Shown here: piece after piece, positions 1-4,946 of the stretch
Position numbering within the stretch: position 1 is the first letter of the stretch
Layout: the number at the start of each line of letters is the position of its first letter
Assembly: GCA_039184415.1 (NCBI GenBank)
Contig: JBCDBB010000177.1
Location: forward strand, 1-7,942
Direction of reading: 5' to 3'
Length of the DNA: 7,942 nucleotides
Source of the DNA: JANSYP01 sp039184415
GTDB taxonomy: Bacteria > Pseudomonadota > Alphaproteobacteria > Rhodobacterales > Rhodobacteraceae
Made by a program: the position numbers and the translations under genes
The notes under the pieces: generated by a model
What the model was told of the DNA's origin: nothing
The model's input: the letters and a program-made list of their open reading frames with translations, nothing else
The model's database searches: none

Positions 1-494
1 CGCGCCGCGCGCTCCTCGCCATAGTGATAGAGAATGTCGGCCAGCGCCGTCTCGGACGCGCCATTGACCAGATCGGCAGCACTGGGGCCCGCCTGCCCCA
101 TGCGCATGTCGAGCGGCCCGTCGCGCAGAAAGGAAAACCCCCGCTCCGCCTGATCGAGCTGAATCGAGGACCCGCCCAGATCGAAAACGACCCCGTCCTG
201 GGGCGATGTAACCGCCTCAGCAATCTCGGAAAAAGGCGCCTGGACAAAGGAAAACCGCCCCTCCGCCTCCGCCGCCAGCCCTCGGGCCATTTCGGCGGCC
301 TCGGGGTCCCGGTCGATGCCGGTCACATGGCGCGCGCCGGCCTCTAGCAGCCCCCGGCTATAGCCGCCCGCCCCAAAGGTCGCATCGACCCAGGCGCCCG
401 AAACCGGAGCCACGGCCGCCAGAATCGCATCCAGCAGAACCGGCACGTGGGGGCTTGCGGGGGGTGTCACGGGGATTTCAGCGGCGGCGGCCAA
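1..494 (-). CDS. rsmH: 16S rRNA m4C1402 methyltransferase RsmH (MraW), N-terminal part, cut by window edge
   Basis: RsmH N4-methylates C1402 of 16S rRNA in the small ribosomal subunit, using S-adenosylmethionine. About 164 N-terminal codons are present and the gene continues past position 1. Visible landmarks are the family N-terminus PHVPVLLDAIL (residues 15-25), the SAM-binding motif WVDATFGAGGYS (35-46), the acidic strand end GIDRDP (59-64), the motif VVFDLGGSSIQLD (102-114), and ERGFSFLRDGPLDMRM (117-132). The MraZ stop (500-498) lies in the same frame, so the start must follow it. The first candidate is TTG at 494-492, giving an MAAAA-type N-terminus; GTG at 470-468 is the alternative. 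The 3-nt gap after mraZ suggests translational coupling in the dcw operon. One oddity: residue 108 is Gly where the usual motif is DLGVSS. The family call is secure; the exact start is less so. Confidence 0.93.
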   Translation of the reverse strand, partial: MAAAAEIPVTPPASPHVPVLLDAILAAVAPVSGAWVDATFGAGGYSRGLLEAGARHVTGIDRDPEAAEMARGLAAEAEGRFSFVQAPFSEIAEAVTSPQDGVVFDLGGSSIQLDQAERGFSFLRDGPLDMRMGQAGPSAADLVNGASETALADILYHYGEERAA

Positions 495-497
495 GGC

Positions 498-1007
498 TCA
501 GCCCGCCTGTGCGCGATCGAGCAGCACCAGCGGATCGGAGCCCTCCGGCAGATCCTCGAACAGCTTGTCCTCGCCCGATGTCTGGTCGCTCTCGAATGTC
601 TCGTTCTTCCAGATCTGGAACGTGTCGCCGCTGCCGATGAAATAGGCCTCACTGTCGGTGCTCAGTCCGATCTTGTCGCGGAGCTTTTTCGGCAGCACCA
701 GCCGTCCGGTGGTATCGACGCTGGTCTCCAGCGACATGCCGTTGAACATCTTCTCCAGATAGCGCCGCTCAGCCCCGCCCCGGGGCAGCGCCGCGATCCT
801 GTCATCGACCTCTTCGATGGCCTCGATGGTGTAGCATTCCAGATAGGCGCGGCGGTGGTCGCCATAGACGATGACCAGATTGGCGGGATGGCCGTCCGAC
901 CAGTCGGGATCGCCCGCGGCCAGCACACGGCGGAAGGAGGCCGGGATCGACACCCGCCCCTTGTTATCCACCTTCTGGGTGCTTTCACCTCTGAACCGAC
1001 GCGCCAC
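498..1007 (-). CDS. mraZ: Transcriptional regulator MraZ
   Basis: MraZ is the DNA-binding repressor encoded first in the division and cell wall cluster. It forms ring-like oligomers that bind repeated TGGG-type boxes upstream of its own operon. The 169-aa product has two SpoVT/AbrB-like halves. The first carries KGRVSIPASFR (residues 16-26) and the second FNGMSLETSVDTTGRLVLPKKLR (88-110, key part GRLVLPKKLR). An acidic tail follows (about 137-157). Length is slightly above the E. coli form (about 150 aa). The start is GTG at 1007-1005, preceded by AGGA with a 7-nt spacer, which supports this start. The stop is 3 nt before the rsmH start, so the two genes are cotranscribed. A long leader and an array of MraZ boxes lie upstream, consistent with autoregulation. 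Confidence 0.96.
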   Translation of the reverse strand: MARRFRGESTQKVDNKGRVSIPASFRRVLAAGDPDWSDGHPANLVIVYGDHRRAYLECYTIEAIEEVDDRIAALPRGGAERRYLEKMFNGMSLETSVDTTGRLVLPKKLRDKIGLSTDSEAYFIGSGDTFQIWKNETFESDQTSGEDKLFEDLPEGSDPLVLLDRAQAG

Positions 1008-1042
1008 CTGTCCGTCCTGCCTATCTTTGCATCACCGTCCCT

Positions 1043-1090
1043 AAAAACGGGAAACGGCGAACCGAGCTGCTGCAATTGCCCGATCCGCCG
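1043..1090 (-). terminator. Intrinsic terminator inside the mraZ leader
   Basis: Read on the minus strand, CGGCGGATCGGGC (1090-1078) pairs without mismatch with GCTCGGTTCGCCG (1067-1055), with three G-U wobbles, across a 10-nt loop. The stem can be extended by an A-U pair. It is followed by TTTCCCGTTTTT, whose last five T are at 1047-1043. It lies about 36 nt before the mraZ start codon, so it would end transcripts before the coding region unless read through. The structure is seen directly; partial termination is inferred. Confidence 0.7.
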
Positions 1091-1242
1091 TCCTTAGTCC
1101 CTCTGCGGGGGTGCCGCCCTGCGCGCCGCCAAGGGGGACGAGCGGCTGCGCGGGCAGTCTTCTGTTCGGATGAAAGCGATTGCCTGTATGTACCTGCCGT
1201 TTTTTATTTTCCGGCGCTCTCGCGCCCATCACTTCATCGTGG
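1043..1242 (-). ncRNA. UpsM-like sRNA / structured 5' leader of mraZ
   Basis: The mraZ leader between the candidate promoter (start near 1242) and the internal terminator (end near 1043) would give an RNA of about 200 nt. Near its 5' end is a hairpin GGCGC-GAGA-GCGCC (1226-1213), followed by an A/U-rich unpaired stretch (GGAAAATAAAAAAC, about 1212-1199) of the sort RNase E favours. Next comes a longer helix, GTCCCCCT with AGAGGGAC, with one mismatch (about 1138-1096). Last is the 13-bp terminator hairpin. In Rhodobacter sphaeroides the dcw cluster is preceded by an abundant leader-derived sRNA of about 200 nt called UpsM. Position, length and terminated architecture match; the identity of the nucleotide sequence was not checked. 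Confidence 0.62.
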
Positions 1243-1311
1243 GATTAGGGATAGCCCGGGAACTCATGGTACTCAAGGGAAATCTTGGGAATTCATGGGA
1301 TTTTCTTGGAA
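1240..1311. promoter_or_regulatory. Array of MraZ boxes (TGGGA-type repeats, about 10-bp period)
   Basis: Plus-strand pentamers of the TGGGA type begin at 1240 (TGGGA), 1247 (AGGGA), 1257 (CGGGA), 1267 (TGGTA), 1276 (AGGGA), 1286 (TGGGA), 1296 (TGGGA) and 1307 (TGGAA). The spacings are 7, 10, 10, 9, 10, 10 and 11 bp. The five rightmost extend to an 8-bp consensus TCWTGGGA, starting at 1264, 1273, 1283, 1293 and 1304. MraZ is known to bind direct TGGGN repeats separated by 5 nt, so one-turn spacing next to mraZ makes this its probable operator. The array spans roughly -70 to +2 relative to the predicted start, consistent with repression. As written, the boxes point away from mraZ. Confidence 0.8.
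1249..1276 (-). promoter_or_regulatory. Candidate promoter of the mraZ (dcw) operon
   Basis: On the minus strand, TTGAGT (1276-1271) and CTATCC (1254-1249) are separated by 16 bp, a fair match to -35/-10 elements, with a start site expected near 1242. The placement is supported by the surrounding MraZ boxes, which would overlap the -35 and -10 regions, and by the about 200-nt distance to the leader terminator. No start-site mapping is available. Confidence 0.5.
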
Positions 1312-1670
1312 ATGCCGGTTTTCGATCCCAAACATACAAAATCTAGTGTTCTGAAGTTTACCGAACACAACGGCGAACCTGCCCTCGCGTCCAGTTTCCA
1401 CGTTCGACCGCGCCGGACCACCCGAATCCAATCTTTCCCACGAATTCCCCGAAGACCGTGCCCGCCCTGCGCCGCCCCCTGATTCCGGCGGGCAACCGCG
1501 ATGCATCCGGTTGCAAGGGGACCGGCCCCGGCCGCGCCCGGAGTGCCGGTCACACCCCCCAAAGGCGGTGCTGCTCCGCCCCGCCTGCCCAGTTTTCAGG
1601 CAGAAATCTCTGATCACGGCTCTGTGAAGGCCTTTGCGCTTGCTGCATAGCGGCATTGCCCCACTTGGCA
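1312..1670. other. Non-coding stretch without a supported gene
   Basis: No reading frame here has a convincing protein family, start signal or codon pattern. Visible elements are an interrupted palindrome GTGTTC (1346-1351) / GAACAC (1363-1368) with an 11-nt centre, and an inverted repeat GACCGGC (1520-1526) / GCCGGTC (1545-1551). A weak GCCTG/CAGGC hairpin lies around 1589-1607. The stretch sits between the divergent mraZ leader and the small RNA locus, so it may hold further control sites for either. I see nothing firmer. Confidence 0.5.
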
Positions 1671-1699
1671 TTGTGCAGGTGCAGCATACGCTCCATATT
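1671..1699 (+). promoter_or_regulatory. Candidate promoter of the cuckoo-type sRNA
   Basis: TTGTGC (1671-1676) and CATATT (1694-1699) are separated by exactly 17 bp, and transcription would begin near 1706. The related CcsR RNAs of R. sphaeroides are driven by heat-shock-type sigma factors (RpoHI/RpoHII). The TTG...CATATT pattern is compatible with that class, but it is too loose to distinguish it from a housekeeping promoter. Confidence 0.4.
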
Positions 1700-1705
1700 G
1701 ATCGC

Positions 1706-1870
1706 AAGGAACACGAAGGCAGTCGAGCGCCTCACCCGAAAAACGGTCAGAACGCTCCGGCCTTCACCGTCGCAATGCGACGGACGGAACAGAAAACCCC
1801 TCCTCCTCCCTGGGTTTTCTGCTTCTGGCGGCGGCACCCTCCTCCTCCCTGGTGTCGCCGCCTTTTTTCT
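1706..1870 (+). ncRNA. Cuckoo / CcsR-type small RNA with twin CCUCCUCCC loops
   Basis: Two adjacent hairpins display the same 12-nt loop, CTCCTCCTCCCT. Hairpin 1 has a perfect 9-bp stem, AGAAAACCC (1791-1799) with GGGTTTTCT (1812-1820). Hairpin 2 has a 12-bp stem, GGCGGCGGCACC (1827-1838) with GGTGTCGCCGCC (1851-1862), containing one G-U pair and followed by six T. The stems differ in sequence while the loops are identical, so selection acts on the exposed anti-Shine-Dalgarno-like loop. This is the defining structure of the alphaproteobacterial cuckoo RNAs, including R. sphaeroides CcsR1-4, which are stress-induced. A third hairpin, CCGTCGC-AAT-GCGACGG (1767-1783), lies upstream. The 3' end is well supported; the 5' end depends on the predicted promoter and could lie nearer 1785 after processing. 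No DUF1127 gene (CcaF1-like), which precedes the CcsR genes in R. sphaeroides, is visible here. Confidence 0.85.
1827..1868 (+). terminator. Intrinsic terminator of the cuckoo-type sRNA
   Basis: A 12-bp GC-rich stem (1827-1838 with 1851-1862, one G-U pair) is followed directly by TTTTTT (1863-1868). It doubles as the second CCUCCUCCC-bearing hairpin of the RNA. No T tract follows on the minus strand, so it should act on plus-strand transcription only. Confidence 0.85.
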
Positions 1871-1892
1871 TATCCCGAACGCAGGCCGCCAC

Positions 1893-1919
1893 AGCATGCG
1901 CAGGGGTGACCTGCGTGCT
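1893..1919 (-). terminator. Hairpin downstream of the response regulator gene, possible 3' end
   Basis: CGCAGG (1899-1904) pairs with CCTGCG (1910-1915) around a 5-nt loop, and an outer AGCA/TGCT pair (1893-1896 / 1916-1919) is offset by a 2-nt bulge. It lies 35-60 nt past the response regulator stop on the minus strand. No T run follows, so it may be a 3'-end stabiliser or a Rho-dependent end rather than a classic terminator. It also separates this gene from the convergent small RNA. Confidence 0.35.
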
Positions 1920-1953
1920 GCCGCACGAGACGCATGATCAGGTGTGGGGCGGT

Positions 1954-2337
1954 TCAGCCCTGGCGGGCGGACGCGGCGAGCGGTTCGGCCACGGATTCGC
2001 AGGTCGCGATCAGATCCTCGACATCGACGGGCTTGCGCAGGACCGAAGCGACCGAGGACGAGATGTCGAACAGTTCGCCGTTGCCATAGTGCGAACTGCC
2101 GGTGACGATGACGATCTTGCAGTCGGGACTGGCCGCGTTTGCCTGGCTGACCAGCGACAGGGCCGAGTCCTGGCCCAGATAGAGATCGAGCAGCACCAGA
2201 TCGAATCGCGCCGCCCGGAGTGCCGTTTGCGCCGATGCCAGCGTCTCAGCCTCATGCACGAGGTAGTTCATCTCTGCCATGACAGCACGCCACAACGCTC
2301 GCAGGTTGGGGTCGTCTTCCACGATCAGGACGTTCAC
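1954..2337 (-). CDS. Stand-alone receiver-domain response regulator (CheY-like)
   Basis: The 127-aa product consists of one receiver domain and no output domain. The full set of receiver landmarks is present: acidic pair D8-D9 (VLIVEDD), phosphoacceptor D51 (LVLLDLYL), T79 (IVIVTGSS) and K102 in the RKP motif. It should therefore be phosphorylated by a histidine kinase and act through protein-protein contact. The partner kinase is not in the window. The start is GTG at 2337-2335, chosen because AGGAG (2350-2346) sits 8 nt upstream and because the receiver fold begins immediately with MNVLIVEDD. A longer in-frame extension upstream overlaps the helicase gene out of frame and is not credible. 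The gene lies 100 bp downstream of the helicase gene on the same strand and probably has its own promoter. The specific signalling pathway cannot be told from sequence. Confidence 0.92.
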   Translation of the reverse strand: MNVLIVEDDPNLRALWRAVMAEMNYLVHEAETLASAQTALRAARFDLVLLDLYLGQDSALSLVSQANAASPDCKIVIVTGSSHYGNGELFDISSSVASVLRKPVDVEDLIATCESVAEPLAASARQG

Positions 2338-2367
2338 TGGGGCGTCTCCTGCACGATGCTGCACTGC

Positions 2368-2395
2368 ATATTGCAAAGACTCTGGTAGAACGCAA
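2368..2395 (-). promoter_or_regulatory. Candidate promoter of the response regulator gene
   Basis: On the minus strand, TTGCGT (2395-2390) and CAATAT (2373-2368) are separated by 16 bp. A start near 2361 would leave a leader of about 24 nt containing the AGGAG ribosome binding site (2350-2346). An alternative CATATT lies a little upstream (about 2401-2396) without a good -35 element. Evidence is pattern only. Confidence 0.35.
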
Positions 2396-2437
2396 ATATG
2401 TCGCAGGCCAGAGCGAAAGAAAGATTCTTGCACTCCG

Positions 2438-4813
2438 TCAGAAGGGCGGATCGCTGATATCGCTAACGGCCGAAACAAACCGGGCAACGACATGTTTATT
2501 GCCCGCCTTTTCGAAATCGATATCCAGCTTGTCGCCTTCGATCCCCGCGATCGTGCCGTAGCCGAATTTCTGATGGAACACCCGCTCGCCGACGGTAAAG
2601 GCCGACACCGCCGCCGCATCGATGACCGGCGCGCTGCTTTCGCGGGGCTGTGACAGCCCACGCGCGCCGCTGCGCTCCTGCAGCCGCCGCCAGCCCGGCG
2701 AGTTGTAGACATTGGCCGTGGCCGCCGCGTCCTCGATCCCCGACCGCCCCTGCGGACGCATGCCCCCGCCGGACCCGCCGCCGGATCCGTAGAGCCCCGG
2801 CGGCGTCAGCACATCGACATGGGTCTCGGGCAGTTCGTCGATGAACCGCGACGGCAGGGAGGATTGCCACTGACCGAACACCCGCCGGTTGCCCGCGAAA
2901 GAGATCGTACAGACCTCTTCGGCGCGCGTGATCCCGACATAGGCCAGACGACGCTCCTCCTCGAGCCCCGCGAGTCCGGTCTCGTCCATGGACCGCTGGG
3001 ACGGGAAGAGCCCGTCCTCCCAGCCCGGCAGGAAAACGGCGGGACACTCCAGCCCCTTGGCGGCATGGAGCGTCATGATCGACACCCGTTCGCCCGCATC
3101 GTCGCCGGCATTGTCCATGATCAGCGACACATGCTCGAGGAAACCCTGCAGGTTATCGAACTCCTCCAGCGCCTTGAGCAGCTCTTTCAGGTTCTCCAGC
3201 CGCCCCGGCGCCTCGGGCGTCTTGTCGTTCTGCCACATCGCCGTATAGCCGCTGTCGTCCAGAATGCGTCCCGCCAGGTCGATATGGTCATGGGCGGGGT
3301 CCAAGAGCTCGCCATGCCACTGGCCGACCAGCGTGATCAGCCGGTCGAGCTCCGCCTTGCCCTTGCCGCCAATCCCACCCGACTGCACCAGCGCCCGCGC
3401 GCCCTCCAGCAGGGAGGCGCCATTGGCCCGCGCGGACAGCTGGATCTTCTGCTGCGCCTTGTCGCCCAGGCCCCGTTTCGGCGTGTTGACGATCCGTTCA
3501 AAGGCCAGATCGTCCGTGGGCGAGACCGCGAGGCGGAAATAGGCCATCGCGTCCCGGATCTCCATCCGCTCGTAGAAGCGCGGACCGCCGATCACCCGAT
3601 AGGGCAGCCCGATGGACAGGAACCGGTCCTCGAACGCCCGCATCTGGTGGGAGGCGCGCACGAGAATGGCGATCCGGTCGAGCGGCATCGGGTCCATCCC
3701 CCGCGTGCCGCCCTGCATCGCCTCGATCTCCTCGCCGATCCAGCGGGCTTCCTCCTCGCCGTCCCAATGGCCGATGAGCCGCACCAGTTCTCCGTCACCC
3801 TCATCGGTCCAGAGTGTCTTGCCGAGCCGCCCCTGATTGGCCGCGATGACGCCCGAGGCGGCGGCCAGGATATGGCCCGTGCTGCGATAGTTCTGCTCCA
3901 GCCGCACCACATGGGCGCCGGGAAAATCCTTCTCGAACCGCAGGATGTTGCCGACCTCGGCGCCGCGCCAGCCATAGATCGACTGGTCGTCATCGCCCAC
4001 GCAGCAGATATTGCGGTGCCCCGCCGCCAGCAGCCGCAGCCAGAGATACTGAGCGACATTGGTGTCCTGATATTCGTCCACGAGGATGTAGCGCAGCCAG
4101 CGCTGATACTGCGCCAGCACATCCTCATGGGTCTGAAAGATCGTGAGCATATGCAGCAGCAGATCGCCGAAATCGACCGCGTTGAGCTCGATGAGCCGCG
4201 CCTGATACTGCGCATAGAGCTCTGCGCCCGCATGGTTGAAGGCCGCCGCTTCCGCCACCGGCACCGCGTCGGGGCGCAATGCACGGTTCTTCCAGCCATC
4301 GATCAGATTGGCCAGCTGCCGCGCGGGCCAGCGCTTGTCGTCGATCCCCGCCGCCACGATGAGCTGCTTCAAAAGCCGGATCTGGTCGTCGGTATCCAGG
4401 ATCGAGAAACTCGATTTCAGCCCCACCAGTTCCGCATGGCGGCGCAGCATCTTCACGCAGATCGCGTGGAAGGTGCCGAGCCAAGGCACGCCCTCGATGG
4501 CGCCGCCCAAGAGGCCCTCGACGCGCTTCTTCATCTCGCGGGCGGCCTTGTTGGTAAAGGTCACCGCCAGGATCTCGTTCGGGCGCGCCGTGCCGGTGTT
4601 CAGCAGATGGGCGATCCGCGCCGTCAGCGCGCGCGTCTTGCCGGTGCCCGCGCCCGCGAGCATCAGGACCGGCCCGTCCAGCCGCTCCACCGCCTCGCGC
4701 TGCGCCGGGTTCAGCCCGTCCAGATAGGGCGTGCCGCGCGCCGCCACGGCCTGCGCCGCCAGACCGGGCTTGGCTGCCGGCTCGAAGGCGTCGAAATCCT
4801 CAACACTGCTCAT
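2438..4813 (-). CDS. uvrD: ATP-dependent 3'-5' DNA helicase, UvrD/PcrA type (SF1A)
   Basis: A 791-aa superfamily 1 helicase acting in nucleotide excision repair, mismatch repair and clearing of replication forks. All motifs are present in order: Q motif LNPAQREAV (residues 34-42), Walker A GAGTGKT (54-60), Ia TFTNKAAREM (85-94), Walker B/II DEYQD (246-250), III GDDDQSIYGWRGA (273-285), IV EQNYRS (306-311), V SIMTLHAAKGLE (578-589) and VI RRLAYVGITRAE (621-632). After a glycine-rich linker (GSGGGSGGG, 676-684), the tail FTVGERVFHQKFGYG (739-753) and on to about 771 matches the Tudor-like module that PcrA/UvrD uses to contact RNA polymerase. Length is slightly above the usual 720-780 aa. The start ATG at 4813 has no clear Shine-Dalgarno sequence. 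UvrD and PcrA cannot be separated from sequence alone, so the symbol names the family. Confidence 0.96.
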   Translation of the reverse strand: MSSVEDFDAFEPAAKPGLAAQAVAARGTPYLDGLNPAQREAVERLDGPVLMLAGAGTGKTRALTARIAHLLNTGTARPNEILAVTFTNKAAREMKKRVEGLLGGAIEGVPWLGTFHAICVKMLRRHAELVGLKSSFSILDTDDQIRLLKQLIVAAGIDDKRWPARQLANLIDGWKNRALRPDAVPVAEAAAFNHAGAELYAQYQARLIELNAVDFGDLLLHMLTIFQTHEDVLAQYQRWLRYILVDEYQDTNVAQYLWLRLLAAGHRNICCVGDDDQSIYGWRGAEVGNILRFEKDFPGAHVVRLEQNYRSTGHILAAASGVIAANQGRLGKTLWTDEGDGELVRLIGHWDGEEEARWIGEEIEAMQGGTRGMDPMPLDRIAILVRASHQMRAFEDRFLSIGLPYRVIGGPRFYERMEIRDAMAYFRLAVSPTDDLAFERIVNTPKRGLGDKAQQKIQLSARANGASLLEGARALVQSGGIGGKGKAELDRLITLVGQWHGELLDPAHDHIDLAGRILDDSGYTAMWQNDKTPEAPGRLENLKELLKALEEFDNLQGFLEHVSLIMDNAGDDAGERVSIMTLHAAKGLECPAVFLPGWEDGLFPSQRSMDETGLAGLEEERRLAYVGITRAEEVCTISFAGNRRVFGQWQSSLPSRFIDELPETHVDVLTPPGLYGSGGGSGGGMRPQGRSGIEDAAATANVYNSPGWRRLQERSGARGLSQPRESSAPVIDAAAVSAFTVGERVFHQKFGYGTIAGIEGDKLDIDFEKAGNKHVVARFVSAVSDISDPPF

Positions 4814-4879
4814 GGACCGAGTCTAGGGCAGTGCCGCAGACAAAGAAAGCCCCCGTTCTCCTTTCGTTCCTCACATTGA

Positions 4880-4935
4880 TGCCTTCTCGCACTGGGGAGG
4901 CGCGAAGACGAATGCCTCCCCGCATGGGGGAGGCA
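4880..4935. repeat. Tandem pair of related palindromic elements
   Basis: A perfect 9-bp palindrome, TGCCTCCCC (4913-4921) / GGGGAGGCA (4927-4935), with a 5-nt loop is preceded by a diverged copy. The copy is GCCTTCTC (4881-4888) / GGGGAGGC (4894-4901), also with a 5-nt loop, and it pairs with two G-U wobbles on the plus strand. The units share the pattern TGCCTYCYCGCA...GGGGAGGC and begin 33 bp apart. They occupy most of the gap between the SDR gene and the helicase gene. They could form the 3' end of the SDR transcript, but no T run follows, so a REP-like repeat or a binding site is equally possible. Confidence 0.65.
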
Positions 4936-4946
4936 CGGCGCGGCGG

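Noticed and set aside
447..1097. 216-aa plus-strand frame over mraZ.
   Set aside because: It is antisense to the confidently identified mraZ and has no recognisable domain.
1199..1229. GGCGC/GCGCC hairpin next to an A/T run, considered as a terminator.
   Set aside because: On either strand the T run is on the wrong side of the stem. It fits better as a structural element of the mraZ leader RNA.
1363..1378. GAAC-N8-GAAC, considered as a LexA box of the alphaproteobacterial type.
   Set aside because: The known site is GTTC-N7-GTTC (GAAC-N7-GAAC on the other strand). The spacing here is 8, and no SOS gene follows.
1320..1700. Possibility of an rnpB (RNase P RNA) gene upstream of mraZ, as in some other Alphaproteobacteria.
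   Set aside because: I could not find the conserved GAGGAAAGTCC core or its partner segments on either strand of this region.
1550..1897. 115-aa minus-strand frame with a segment reading FVFLAINMERMLHLHNAK, vaguely like a transposase C-terminal tail.
   Set aside because: The likeness is limited to a few residues, there are no inverted terminal repeats, and the frame runs through the well-supported sRNA hairpins on the other strand.
1634..1937. Two plus-strand frames (starting 1634 and 1656) overlapping the sRNA, considered as a possible DUF1127/CcaF1-type gene.
   Set aside because: Neither shows the DUF1127 pattern or a good ribosome binding site, and both read through the terminator. The predicted sRNA start lies inside them.
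2819..4879. 686-aa open frame on the plus strand, antisense to the helicase gene.
   Set aside because: It mirrors the codon structure of the complete UvrD/PcrA-type gene on the other strand. In GC-rich DNA such antisense frames stay open by default, and it shows no recognisable domain.
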